Shown here: one piece after another, positions 35,701 through 46,424 of the stretch
Numbering within the stretch: the first letter of the stretch is position 1
Layout: every line of letters begins with the position of its first letter
Source of the DNA: Spongilla lacustris
Lineage: Eukaryota; Porifera; Demospongiae; Spongillida; Spongillidae
Direction of reading: 5' to 3'
Length of the DNA stretch: 64,000 bases
Assembly: GCA_949361645.1 (NCBI GenBank)
Contig: OX442434.1
Span: 3,970,788 to 4,034,787, forward strand
The notes under the pieces: generated by a model
Databases searched by the model: none
Seen by the model: the letters and a program-made list of their open reading frames with translations, nothing else
What the model was told of the DNA's origin: nothing
Made by a program: the position numbers and the translations under genes

Positions 35701-38700
35701 GCTCATTACGTGTAAGTGCTAGAAGGTTGGAGCTTGTATTAAATAGTATTTTGACACTTTACAACTGCTTGTACATCACTGCAAAACCACTTTCAAGCAA
35801 TGCAAAGCAGATTGCTGGTCTGCTGTGTGTACATGTACATGTACATGTAGTCTACTGTTGTTTACTCTATGTGTGTGCAACTTTTTGATTTCAGAAATAC
35901 ATTGAAGCTGATATTCAAGGGTATGTACCTGCTTCTGGTGACTTGGCATATCCCGAGAAGCTTATAATTGCAGCTGGTGCTCAGCCAAAGGAACTCGATA
36001 GCCCTTCTGACTCGGATTCTGTAATTGGAGCTTCAGAAACTGAGCAGGTTTGATGCAGCTCAACATTGTAATGTTCATTTCACTATATTTGTGTAGGTTG
36101 GTACAGAAACATCTAGCAAGAGAGAAAGAAAGAAAAAAAAGAAAGATGTATCTGCTGTAGACATGCATGCCATGTGGTACCCTACGGTTAGGAGGACACT
36201 ATCATGCCTTTCTAAACTTTATCGGTGCTTAGAGGTAAGATCGATTGGATGCCTGTTTTTGTGTGCACTGCCCATTCCACACATGAGTGGGCAATGTACA
36301 TTTATCTTACATCTGCATGTACATTTTCAGTCTACAAATTTGGGCATATAGTTCAGATGTGCATGATGATCCGGACCAGTCCAACTATACATACACATGT
36401 ACATGTATAAGCAATCACCATATGAATGATAGTTTTGCAACATATTTAATTATAAAGTGTTGGAACCCAATTATTTTATTTTATTATGTGGAATGTAATT
36501 TTCCATTCTGGATAGTTCCTGGTGTACCATTGGGTGCTAAGGTCTCCTCAATCTTTAAAAATGTTTAAGAAAGTTCTTTTTCAGCATGCATAGACAGCTC
36601 ATTTAAAAGTTGGTTTTTGTATTAGTTAATATTAGTATTGCACAAAAATAACTCTTCCAATGGGGTTTAATATTTGAATACTTTGACATGAGCATTGTGC
36701 ATAATACATATACATGTCATACATGGCATTCAAGATGTAATAAGTACATGTAAATATACATGTACCTGTTTGTGTATGCATACAATCTCCAATGTATGTG
36801 CATGAACATGTTATGTTTCACTGTGTTCCATCCATATAGAAGCCTGTATTTGAAGGTCTTGCACAAGAGGCGTTATTGGAATGTGTGCATTCTTTGCAGT
36901 CTGCTAGCAACATGATAAAAAGCAAAAAGGTTAGCCAATAAATGGCTCCTTTTCATTATACAATGTAAAAGCATTAATGTCTATTGTCCTAAATGTCCAC
37001 CCGGAGGTACAATTGTATACCCAGGTGGACAGCAAAAAAGGTTTTTGCCGTTCGGTCACGGAAGGGACCTATTGCATTTAACGGTACTGGCTTATATTAT
37101 AGTACAAGTCTTTTCAGGATTGTGCCGAGATAAGCAAGGCTTAAATCCTTTTGGTACATGTAGAACGAGCCGTGCTAGCGGACCTATCTATTACGCTCCG
37201 TGCGGATTGGTCAAAGCATAATGGATAGGTCCACTAGCACAGGTCATTTTACGTGTACTGAAAGGATTTAAGCCTTACTTATCTCGGCCCGATCCTGAAA
37301 AGACTTGTTCTGTAAGCCAGTACCGTTAAATGCAGCCAGGTCCCTTCCGTGACCGAACGGCAAAAAACTTTTTTTGCTGTCCACCGGGGTGTCCAATTGT
37401 ATCCTCGGGTGGACATTCAGGACAATAGACATTAATGTATAATATCAATTCACTGCATCAAAGGGGGATCTATTTAGGTGTACATGTAATGTATGTGTGT
37501 GTGTAGCTACAGTATAAAGAGCAAGGAAACTATTTTGCAGTACAAATAATAGGCCCATGTAGTTAATCTGGAAAATGTACATGTATGTGTAATTGAGCTT
37601 AATATCACATGTCAGTGCCATTGATAAATCTAGACTGTCATTTCTCTTCACACCTTTCAGATCATTTACATACTGTAATGGTATAATGGTGTGATCACCT
37701 AATAGTGCAAATACGAACACCTCTGCAACCAAAATTTGGTCATGCCTTCCTTATACAGAATAGTCAGAATACTTCTTACATGTATATCACTGTATATGTA
37801 TATCTGATGCCATTCTAAAAAAGTTCTAAATCTAGGACTCTACTATGGTTATCGTATCTCCACCCTTGTTTCCTTGAGAAAATATATATAGCGGTAAACA
37901 AATTTGCAATTATATAAGTGTTATTGCAATGTTTGCAATGTTATTAGGGTTATTGTTAGGGTTACATTTATATAAAATATAGCGGTAAACAAATTTGCAA
38001 TTATATAAGTGTTATTGCAATGTTTGCTATTAGGGTTATTGTTACGGTTACATCAGCTTAATGTACAATGGAAATTTTCTTCCTCACAGACTGATATTGA
38101 TGGCTACCTATTTTTCATCAAGCATTTATTAATTGTAAGAGAACAGATTGCTGCATTTGATGTGGACTTTGTTATCACTGATGTCAGCCTGGATTTTACG
38201 AAGACAAAAGGTACCTTTTTTAACAACAGTGTTAACGAGACTACTGGCAGGGGGATGTCCATCTATGACAGAAAGCTTTACTTTGCTAATGTTAAAATCA
38301 TTAAATGTACAAATGTAAACAATTGCTTTACACTACCATTTCATTTTCTCATGACTCAAGTTGTTCAGTAAGATGTAGTAATATGACAGCTCTATTTAAA
38401 CTGAACCAAATAGGTCAAGAGCTCCGTGTTTATACATGTACATGCATGTAATGTATCATTCATATTTTTGGTTATACATTCTATTGTACATGTCCAACTC
38501 AATATGGGTATATCCCACTGACTGCTTGCATCTATCATGTTTTGGCATGTTTGCTATGTGTATACTTATGTACTAGGAACTAATGATTTGGTACTACATG
38601 TCCACATGTGTACCCAGCCTACAATGTTGGGTTATGTGAAATTAGTGCAAAATTTACATGTAGGTACGGTACTTAGTGTATGTTTAAGCTGCAATCCATA

Positions 38701-41700
38701 TGCTCTATACACAAGGCTTTCAAATTACACCACACATCAGTATCTGTAATTGCTATTCTGATCCATCCAGGTGATTCTGCTTTACTCAGTAGACATTTTG
38801 ATTTAATGTAATAAAGCAAACCTAGGCTCAAGCCTTCTATGATCGCAAATGCTGTTGGGGATACTACCTACAATTCTGATTTTGCAGAGTGTTTTTAGAT
38901 CTCCTTATGTGTTTTAAGATTGTGAAAACCTTGTTGATCTTGATGCATCAGCCTTCTTCCACATCAACTTGTCACCATATGGTACAAGAGGTAACTCCAT
39001 TAAACTAAGTCCTGTGTCTGCACCACGCCATACCCTTCGATCCAATTTCTTCTCTGTCTGAATTACTGATATTTGGAATTCCTTACCGTATATCTGAACA
39101 AATACTTAGGTCAAGAAAATGTAACTAGTCTTCTTTTTGCAGATGCTTCCCGTTTTAGTACTGGGCGGTATATAAGCGCATTTATTATGCCATTACTTGC
39201 CTTTGTGTGTATTATGTTCACATAAATCATTATCATTATTAGTTGTACATTTTATGAAGTACTTTATTTCACTTCGAAGGACTCAAGGTTACATGTATCG
39301 CTAAATACATGTACTCACAGCTTGAAAAAAGTACTACAACACATTCTCTATACGAAAGTTGGGTGTATAGGAGCAAAAATAAATCCATATATCTGCACTT
39401 CAGTAGTACCATGCATTTAATGTTATACGCAGTAGTATGATGTCATTAAAACATAATTTTCCTTGGGGTTTTTTTTACATCTTCAATACCTACATACTAT
39501 GTACATGTATCACCCGCTAAAGTGTTTATTTCGTATGGTCACAATATTCATCAATGTTTAATTTCCAGGTTCTTATTTAAGAACATAAGGACAGTGTTGA
39601 ACAATTGTTGGTGGCTATAATCATCATTGATCGAGAGTACAATTGGTTATATGACAAATCGATTTTTATCAGTGTCATCTGTCAAAGGTTGTAATTAGTA
39701 ACTGCTAAAGTAATGAAAATAACTTACACATGTATAGCACTTTAATCTTCCATCAAAATATGAATATGCTCACTGTTAAAAAAACTAAAATGGGCAAGTT
39801 GCTAAAATTACCAATACCATAAACTAGCTGTTCTCTTTTTATTTTTACATGTAGTTTTTTTTTTAATGAGGGCATCAGACAATACATATACAACATCACA
39901 CATAATTATTATTATATTAACACACAAAACACACACAAACAACTACATACACGGATAACTGTCCTGTTGGGTTGATTGGGGGTAGGAACATACCAAGATT
40001 GACTGAGCATTAGCTCTAATCAATAACAGGGCTCTAATCAATAACAGGCTGAGGCGGCCATATAGCTCAGCTACCACCTTAGACTTGGGGGGTGTTACCA
40101 CGAATGGCTAACCGTGATGCCACCTGCGAGAAGGCCATTAATGCTTCTGGTCCCCAGGCCCCATAGTTCTCCACTGCCAATGGTACACATCGCCAACCCA
40201 ACTCAGCACACTTGGGATCATTTTCGTTATGTTTTTTGTGCTCAGCTGCCTTTGCTGAAACACCCTGGTACATATCCGCTTCCAATATAGTGTGTGAATT
40301 AAGTGGGGATGTAACTGTGATGTCAAAGGCAGCTGAGGTGCCACAATCCCAATTGGTAACAAGGATGTCTGCAGGCCATGTTCTGGAATTATCATGTTCC
40401 CACCCACTGCCAACCTCAAGGTGTGCAGATAAACCAGCTCGCTGAAAGGTGCTGTAGATCACGTTTCGAATAGTGTTGTGCCTGGTTGTTACATCACCTC
40501 CTCTTTTGCATGTGACACAGTGGTTACCCAGAGGGTCAAGTGCACAGTTGGGATATAGAGGACAATCCATTGGATTTCCATCTAAACTCAATGAGGGATT
40601 GACTCCCAACCACCATTTCACTGCTATTTGAAACTCACTCGGGTCAAGGTGCAGTCCCAAGCTGATGGTATAGACAGCAGTCAGGGGCACTGATTTTTTT
40701 TTTCTTATAGCCTTACATTTCAGTGCAAGTGTACATATACAGGGAGATACTATTTCAACTAAAGTAAGAGTTGAGTCGGCTTCTTTTTTCTTGTTTATGT
40801 ACATTTGTATTCGAATAAAACAGTGATCCTTCCACAGAACTTGATGGTCTTTGCTTGTCTTCCACCTTAACTTTCTAGGGCAAGCAAGCATTGAATGTAT
40901 CATGGCCAAACAATTGATTATGTGGTGTGGTTTAACATTGAAGGGATATTTGCAAACTCGGCATTAAAACCATACAGCTGCAAGTTGCATGGTTTGAATA
41001 AAAAAGCATGTTTGGAAACTACATGTAGACTTGTAAGCAGCTTAAATATTGATGATTTTTGCATTTCACGGGGCAATTGAAAGTTTGCAGTTAGCAAATT
41101 TCCATGAAGTGCTTGTTGGAGCTTACCACTCCCTGACACCCTTCGAACCCTAAAGGTGTTCCTACCCCACAGTTCATAAATTTTTCCTTCTGAAAACAAC
41201 CTGCTTCGGCAGGCTATGGGCCGCTCCACCCAAAACAATTTGTATCCTTAGACCAAACCGGATCAACTCAGTGTGGAGGATAATTTAAATAGCTGGATGG
41301 AGTGTTTTTTTTTTTTTTTGGAAGATAAATATGTATAATGGTATTAATCTGTATACTAAGGTTTAAGTGTCAACAATGATCAAAAAAAATTTTTTTTATA
41401 GTAATTCATTAGACTTGCATACAGTGTAAGTGGATTTAATGCTGTTTGGGTTTATGGTATGACGTACATGTTTGGTTATACATTGTGACCTTTTCATAAC
41501 AGCTGCTGCGTATGGTTTGTTGAAAAAGAGGTCACGGCTGCTTTCAATGGGAAGTAGCAATGCTGTGTTAGAATTTTTCCTTGAAGGTATTCCTTCATTG
41601 GTGGAAACACATTTAAATTCAAAAAAGGTATGTGCAATATTTTGAAATATCAGATACAGATAGGACATGTGCCATTTGTTTGTACTGCATATGGTATCAA

Positions 41701-43697
41701 AATTTAATTTCTTATGCACACAACGTCATGTGATTATGTTGCAAGCCTTACCTGACAGCAATGTCATGCCAGTAGCAAGTGAAAGTGATGTATACCCTAT
41801 CAACTTAACCTACAGTACAAATGCCAGCGGTCATTTGCTTGTAGCTTGTCGCAATTGTATTTTGGTGATCCCCGTACTACTGAATGCATCAGCCCTAAGT
41901 TCTACGTGTTAATTAATCATTTTAGCCTCTTTTTTTAACACATCATGTACAATGCATTAAATACAGTATTTCATACCTGTTGAAATAAACAAGGGGCTGT
42001 GTTCAATAGAACCACTCTTGTGATATAATAATTTAATTGTTCTTGCACAAAATGTTGCTTGCTTTGCAACCATAATTTTACCACACAATGTTTTACATAA
42101 TTTCAGACAGGCTTCTATTCAGTGCACATAGTAGAGTCCTATTGCAATTGACACCAACAATTTATGCAAAATTGTCCAATAAAGCATTGCCTACATCATT
42201 GTCGTAAATTTCTGGTACTGCGTTATTCGATTCCATTAAAATACCTATACACTCAATGATCTGAACAGATCAATAGCAACTGGACTGTAGTATTTTGATG
42301 CCTGTACCTGGTAATATGAAAAATCCTAACTTTATGGATTATAAGCCTTTGTACTAGTGGCAGCAAGTTTACATAAAGCACCATAAAATGAAAATTCCAT
42401 TTATTAAGTGTGTCAAATTCATGTACAAAAATTCAATGGGGTTTTTTTTCCTATAGGAAGTTGACGTTCAACTGAAGCGATCATGTGAAAGTTTCATTTC
42501 TGCTGTTTCCTCAAGTTTAGTACAATCACTTAAAATTCTTATGTCGAAGTATAGTATTGTGTTTGAGTTAGCAACCAAAGATGGACATGATACTAAGACA
42601 TTGCTGCATAAGCAGCCTTTTGCAAAAGCAGGTACAGTTGTACATTATGCTTTGTTTTTATTATAAATTTACACTGCATCGTATATAATATTCGCCGTAT
42701 CTGTTCTGATTATTTGTGTCTGCTTTTCATGTCTCTTTCTGTCTTCAAGCATACATGTACTGTAAATAATTGGGAATTATATGGCTTGTATGAGAATCCT
42801 AGCTACATACATGTACATGTATAGAATTTTACTACAGCTGGAAAATTGGCACCTTTATTTCTTCAGATGAAGTACACAAAGTGGTGCTGGAGTGTACTAA
42901 GCTTATCAAAGTGAAGATCCCAGCCATCAAGATAAGTTTGTCACTTTATCTTGCAAATGAAGACACTGAACTCATCCTATTCAGGCCTATTAAGGTCAGT
43001 AGAGGATTTAATTGAAAACAAGCATATAAGTACATTTGTCGTTCATTCCATTGTATTTCTTCCATTTGCTCAATTAAATGCAAAGGTTAATTTTTGTATG
43101 TTAAATCCCAATCCCAAAAGACTTCCTTGGCCATAATGAAAGACCAGGGATATCATGCACTACCAACATATAGTAGATTTTAAAAATAACAGTATATGGT
43201 CAGAATTACATGTATAACCAGTTTCATAGGTGATCCATGTGGGTCGTCACATGAGGTAGGGATGGTTATCAAAGTTACTTCAGAGCAATTCCTTGTACCA
43301 TTTTTCCACAGGCATTTTTGAAACTGCTAATGGAGAGAAAACTACAAAAACAATAACGCACATATACACAGCAAAAACACAAAAGGCAGCAAAATACAGG
43401 TGTCTGTAACACATCATTACGCCCAATCGTCAAACCCAATGCCACTCTTCTGTCTTGATATTGCATCGATCTCACAATTTCAAATGATAACCTTGCTTGT
43501 GATTATACATCATTTGATAGAAATACATGTATATGTATTGATAATTGTGCTAGCACTTGTTGTCATTATCACAAAAAAACGAGCAATGCTAAAATAAATA
43601 TCCCTTTCTTATGATTTTATACCTATAGACCTTGTATTAAATATACATATACCCCAACTTTTTCGTAGGGTATGTTTATATTTACTTTTTTTTACAC

Positions 43698-43750
<53 letters not shown>

Positions 43751-45889
43751 ACAGACTTTCTCTAGTATTGTGTATGTTTACACATGTATGTGTAAAGATA
43801 ATGTTATGCATTTGCATTTTGAAGTTCGTTATTTGGGCCATTTTAGGCTCATGTACTACAGTCCTTTGATGCTTTGGAGAAAATTGTACAGCAGTATTAC
43901 TCTACTGAAGACCAACAAATAATTTCCTGTCCTACACAAAATCAGGTTAGACATTGTACAGTTTTAGAACATTACTGTGGATCTAACATTTAGCTCTTAT
44001 AATATGAATTAGGAGTGGAAAATTTATTCTTGCTAAGATATAACTAATTTTAATCACCACCAATAATTAGTCAATTATTAAAAGATGTAAGAAACACCAT
44101 TTTATTTTGTATTGAATGATGTAGTGGTGAGTTATTAAAACTCAAATTTCATTGTATTATCATTTAAGACCATGTAATTTGCTTATAAGTTATTAAAGTT
44201 GAGGTTGCTAAGATATAACTAATTTTAATCACCACCAATAATTATTCAATTATTAAAAAATGTAGGAAACTTGTATTGAATTATATAGTGATGAGTTATT
44301 AAAACTCAAATTTCATTAAAATTGTAGTGGTCGTTTAGCATTTTCAAGTTTGATTATTTGTTTTGAGTATTAACTAGTAAAACGCCAATGAAATTTCATA
44401 CTTTATCAGACTTCCATCAAAGTTTATATGCAGTTTATAAATCTTGCAATCGTGTCACATAAATTAAATGCAAGTTATTTGATTTTTGTCTTTTGAATTG
44501 TAGGTAATGGAATTTTAATAATGTGGTTCGTATTTGCTTACCTTAGTCACTGTATATTCATAAATTCATTTAGAGTGATAATCCCAATAAGGAATTATAT
44601 TAATTTCAAAGCGTTGCGTTCATTTTTGGGCACCCAGTATTTTCATTTCATCATACAGTGTGTTCTCTTGACTGCTACATGCTCTCAACAATTCATTTGT
44701 AGTGCATTCATTTAACCTATATCTAATCATATCTCTTAGCAGTTCTTTCACCTCTGATTCAGAATTAGTATATAATTAGTACTCTTTAAAGCTGTTCCTA
44801 CCCAAGTTATGTGAGCTTGAGAAGACAATGATGACAAAGGACTGGGTATGTGAGCAGTACGTGTACATATACGGGCTTAAAGTACACAGTTCTGCAACTT
44901 GAAACATCAAAAGTAATTCCCAAGAGTTTAACTTGATATTCTAATTTCTATTGGCAGTCTTCTAATTTGATAGGTATGCAGGCCATCAGCATTATTTCAG
45001 AAGCTTGGTATTGATCAATTTAGTTATTTTTTCTTCCCATTACTGTTATCATCTGTCCACGCACACACCAAATTTGTTATTGCCATTTAGTCACTCATTA
45101 TTGGTAAGTAATTATTATTTCTGTGAGTGAGTATACAGATTATCTTATACAGATCAATCATGCTTCTCAGGAAAATAAAAAAGGACTTCACCTTCATTAC
45201 ACATGGTTAACCTATCGCAGGTTCATAGATCTGTGGGTGTGTACAAAAACATTCAGAAATAGGATTAGTATTTTAGCTGTCTATGAGTATAAAGATCCTA
45301 AGTCTAGCTGTTTGTAGTAGTAGCATGATCAATGCAGAATTGCATTCCATAGCCTTGTGGATATTGTGTTTGTTCCCACCAACACACCATACCACACCCC
45401 AAAAAAGACTAAATATATGAACTAACATGACAATATGTATTATTGCTGCGCTGTTAGTTGGTTTTATAAATCATGTCTCAGTAAATTTATTATGTGAAAG
45501 ACTAGAGTAGTATCTATTTCTATTACCCAGTTTAGTAGATTGTAATGTACAATTGAGCTATCTGTTAATTACTACTGTATAATAGTTACATAAAAATACT
45601 AATACTTTAATTTTTTATTTGCTAACATGCTGTAATGGTAAGGACTCTCCACATTACTGTTGATATCATTCCTTGTACAAGGTGTGTAATAATCAAAATG
45701 ACATACACTTATACATTTTTTCATGTGGAAATTGTGCACTATTGGTTTAACACATTACTATCCAAAGGCTGTTACTGTAATGCAGTGTCATGTGTCATAT
45801 GCTAGCAAATATATACTTACTGTACTGTACATTACATTTAATTTATTATATCTCAATTTCAGGTTTTATTACTGCTCACACTAGAGTGA
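18561..45889 (+). CDS. COG3: COG3 (Sec34-like), conserved oligomeric Golgi complex subunit 3
   Basis: Twenty-two coding exons join in phase to 789 codons plus stop; mammalian COG3 is about 830 aa. COG3 is a subunit of lobe A of the COG complex, a peripheral Golgi tether for retrograde intra-Golgi vesicles; loss disturbs glycosylation. Exons: 18561-18716, 19896-19979, 20776-20837, 22443-22608, 24179-24346, 26577-26705, 29651-29728, 29950-29993, 31496-31622, 31829-31920, 32368-32473, 32581-32602, 34631-34710, 35895-36047, 36097-36234, 36840-36929, 38090-38210, 41503-41627, 42457-42631, 42867-42994, 43847-43945, 45863-45889. Introns range from 49 bp (36048-36096) to over 3 kb and are full of transposon remnants. 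One intron uses a GC donor. Conservation is highest at QQKLSYF-like, [16 protein letters not shown] and [11 protein letters not shown] blocks. Confidence 0.95.
20838..22442 (+). other. COG3 intron 3 with a GC-AG donor
   Basis: Exon 3 ends TAC AG at 20837 and is followed by GCTAGT; exon 4 starts after TTTTAAG at 22442. This junction makes ...CYR|GYSQQ, which aligns without a gap to other COG3 proteins. The nearby GT at 20842 leaves the wrong phase for the only available acceptor, and a GT at 20855 would add several extra residues. The intron also holds a (TA)n tract (about 21088-21140). Confidence 0.72.
21081..21142. repeat. (TA)n microsatellite
   Basis: Alternating TA dinucleotides with two AATT interruptions, in COG3 intron 3. 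Confidence 0.9.
22609..24178 (+). other. COG3 intron 4, content
   Basis: No gene is seen. It holds the RLE 3'-UTR fragment (23695-23800) and, after it, two GTGGTAGGTAAG-type direct repeats at about 23823 and 23852. Confidence 0.6.
23695..23800 (-). mobile_element. 3'-UTR-only remnant of an RLE retroelement
   Basis: The block from ACATCACACATAAT through the TTATTATTA tract to ACACACAAAACACACACA and GATAACTGTCCTGTTG is nearly the same as 39890-39980, the sequence after the stop of the RLE fragment at 40079. This is therefore the extreme 3' end of the same subfamily, with all coding sequence lost. Orientation is minus, opposite to COG3. Confidence 0.75.
24347..26576 (+). other. COG3 intron 5, content
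   Basis: It contains a divergent tandem duplication (24838-25195) and otherwise unrecognised AT-rich DNA. A short TTGGGTTGAATAAGTGCAACATG repeat pair lies near 25609 and 25690. Confidence 0.6.
24838..25195. repeat. Divergent two-copy tandem repeat (about 180 bp)
   Basis: Copies begin GACCAATGGCAATTGACCGG (24847) and GACCAATGGAAATTGACCGG (25022). Both continue with a GTATTTCATTG block and TATTACAACAGGTGGTA, and end with GTGATTTTTCACGGG or ATGATTTTTCACGGGG. GC content is above the surroundings. It may derive from a transposon terminus; no ORF is convincing. Confidence 0.8.
26706..36047 (+). CDS. COG3: COG3 exons 7-14: middle region
   Basis: Exon 7 (29651-29728) has [13 protein letters not shown]. 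Exons 8-9 give [19 protein letters not shown] and DHCGL. Exon 10 has [19 protein letters not shown]. Exon 11 has [20 protein letters not shown]. Exon 12 is a 22-nt microexon (32581-32602). Exon 13 has [18 protein letters not shown]. Exon 14 starts [10 protein letters not shown] and has GDLAYPEKL, then an acidic Ser-rich loop. The introns contain the copia element (27062-29113) and an RT relic (about 33930-34390). Exons cover about residues 256-489. Confidence 0.92.
27062..27210 (-). repeat. copia-like 3' LTR
   Basis: About 149 bp on the plus-strand side starting TGTTAGAG and ending GAGTAACA. It aligns along its length with 28981-29113, sharing GACCGAGCTTTTAATGGAAT. Similarity to the other LTR continues weakly for a dozen bases past 27210, so the inner boundary is uncertain. 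Confidence 0.75.
27230..27908 (-). pseudogene. copia gag-pre-integrase and integrase start
   Basis: The open frame 27483-27908 has [20 protein letters not shown] and the degraded zinc region [10 protein letters not shown]. Further on, in shifted frames interrupted by stops, come motifs of the integrase core (FLVRY..., KAICTDN where the first Asp and second motif are expected, and GVRHELT). The coding sequence ends there, right at the 3' LTR. Confidence 0.75.
28046..28060 (-). pseudogene. copia aspartic protease active site
   Basis: On the minus strand the sequence reads [12 protein letters not shown] followed by a stop codon. DSGA is the catalytic triad of copia-type proteases. It is in a different frame from gag. 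Confidence 0.8.
28226..28912 (-). pseudogene. copia gag (UBN2-type) ORF, frameshifted at its end
   Basis: 228 codons starting [19 protein letters not shown], with [13 protein letters not shown] and [13 protein letters not shown], typical of copia gag. Near 28285 the frame changes: the alternate frame has the zinc knuckle start CYNCGKMGH and then a stop, whereas the long frame runs on to 28226. A one-base indel therefore separates gag from the knuckle. The ATG lies 52 bp inside the primer site, the expected place. Confidence 0.85.
28967..28980 (-). other. Primer binding site, initiator Met tRNA type
   Basis: On the minus strand GGTTATGCGCCCAG follows the 5' LTR directly. It is complementary, with one mismatch, to the anticodon stem-loop region of initiator Met tRNA (CTGGGCCCATAACC). 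Drosophila copia is known to prime from an internal half of this tRNA. Confidence 0.75.
28981..29113 (-). repeat. copia-like 5' LTR
   Basis: About 133 bp; starts TGTTGGAATG on the plus strand and ends GAGTAACA. Some 15 bp shorter than the 3' copy because of indels, and diverged at several sites. Confidence 0.75.
29994..31495 (+). other. COG3 intron 8, content
   Basis: Nothing recognised beyond repeated TACATGTACATG palindromes (30003, 30108) and a short A run (about 30800). Confidence 0.5.
32581..32602 (+). CDS. COG3: COG3 microexon 12 (22 nt)
   Basis: TTTCAG precedes 32581 and GTATTT follows 32602. The exon encodes NYQGAEI plus one base; it enters in phase 0 and leaves in phase 1, the phase needed by exon 13 (34631). 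Without it, exons 11 and 13 do not join in frame. Other COG3 proteins have a slightly longer, variable linker here. Confidence 0.7.
33930..34390 (+). pseudogene. Reverse transcriptase relic of the RLE family
   Basis: In COG3 intron 12. Conserved RT motifs remain across shifted frames: HPFLWHPLG, then [13 protein letters not shown] (about 34210-34250), then, one frame over, [15 protein letters not shown] around 34300-34340. The related element at 57816-59426 has GVQQGDPLGPLLF and FIDDG. Several stops and frameshifts show it is long dead. No endonuclease part is visible. Confidence 0.7.
36097..45889 (+). CDS. COG3: COG3 exons 15-22: C-terminal region
   Basis: Exon 15 has a basic run ([10 protein letters not shown]) followed by [20 protein letters not shown], the best conserved C-terminal block. 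Exon 16 has [17 protein letters not shown]. Exon 17 has [18 protein letters not shown]. Exon 18 has [12 protein letters not shown]. Exons 19-20 carry the helical stretch ending [16 protein letters not shown]. Exon 21 ends [15 protein letters not shown]. The last exon (45863-45889) codes for only VLLLLTLE and TGA, matching the hydrophobic LLLL end of the family. The last intron is 1.9 kb. Confidence 0.93.
36980..37429. mobile_element. 450-bp foldback element in COG3 intron 16
   Basis: The two halves are near-perfect reverse complements (arms about 215 bp): TCTATTGTCC at 36980 pairs with GGACAATAGA ending 37429, and the GCCGTTCGGTCACGGAAGGG block at 37047 pairs with its complement at 37345. CATTAATG flanks both sides (36972-36979, 37430-37437), consistent with an 8-bp target duplication. 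Because CATTAATG is palindromic it could instead be part of the termini. Non-autonomous; hAT is possible from the 8-bp duplication, but the ends are not typical. Confidence 0.85.
38890..39130 (+). pseudogene. C-terminal relic of a different non-LTR retrotransposon
   Basis: The frame [18 protein letters not shown] ... RSNFFSV followed by IWNSLPY resembles the end of CR1/L2/jockey-type ORF2 proteins, which close with RGH-xLK ... FF ... WNxLP. A stop interrupts it (just before ITDIWN). It is in COG3 intron 17 and distinct from the RLE family. Confidence 0.6.
39840..40692 (-). pseudogene. RLE retroelement C-terminal fragment with 3' UTR
   Basis: Minus-strand open frame ending at a TAG at 40079. 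It has IAVKWWLG, a C-x4-C...H-x4-C knuckle (CPLYPNC ... HCVTC), GGDVTTRHN and the endonuclease core [10 protein letters not shown] ... [10 protein letters not shown]. The usual Arg before the PAD motif is Trp. The downstream 3' UTR (39890-39980) includes a TTATTATTA tract and is shared with 23695-23800. 5' truncated near 40692, where an A run begins. In COG3 intron 17, antisense. Confidence 0.85.
43690..43750. repeat. (CA)n microsatellite
   Basis: About 28 CA repeats in COG3 intron 20. Confidence 0.95.
44016..44330. repeat. Tandem duplication in the last COG3 intron
   Basis: CTAAGATATAACTAATTTTA and CACCACCAATAATTA occur at about 44032 and 44207; GAGTTATTAAAACTCAAATT occurs at about 44129 and 44293. 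The two copies are roughly 175 bp apart and differ by small deletions. Confidence 0.85.
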
Positions 45890-45966
45890 ACTCCTCCAGC
45901 ATTCTGACAACTAGAACATTGCTATACAAGTGTGGCATTGTTTTATACACAATTGTCTGTACCCAA

Positions 45967-45972
45967 AATAAA
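45967..45972 (+). terminator. COG3 polyadenylation signal
   Basis: A canonical AATAAA lies 78 bp after the COG3 stop codon, in CCCAAAATAAACATC. It is the first such hexamer downstream of the stop and gives a short 3' UTR. Confidence 0.6.
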
Positions 45973-46424
45973 CATCATTCAGTAACTAGTACTAGCATAA
46001 TAATACAGTTAGATTCCATATCAAGTATGTCTTATCTTTCACATTTAAATAAACTGACAGTATATTTAAATCAATGGTATAGAGCATGTGGCTCTGGAGG
46101 CTCAGTATGACTCTGATGTAGAGCATCTAGATCATAGAGGCTAAGGGATTTGTTTGAATGAAGCCTTTTTGTAAAATGTCTCACAACTTCTTACAGACAT
46201 ATTGTTGATTTATGAATGGTACATGGAATAACATCACTTGGAGTAAATGTGAATGACCAAAAAGTGGCACTTTGTCACTGTGGTGCTTTTAGAAGAATGG
46301 TGCTACTTGCACGCACCACACTTCCCTCTGTTGTAGCTGAGGCACTGGAAATGCATGCCAATTATTTTTGAGTTGAAAATGATGGCAAAGCATTTAGTCT
46401 GCAAATGACACCTACTCACATCTA

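Noticed and set aside
44504..44518. GTAATGGAATTTTAA as the last COG3 exon
   Set aside because: Has an acceptor and an in-frame stop, but VMEF does not resemble the family end; 45863-45889 (VLLLLTLE) does.
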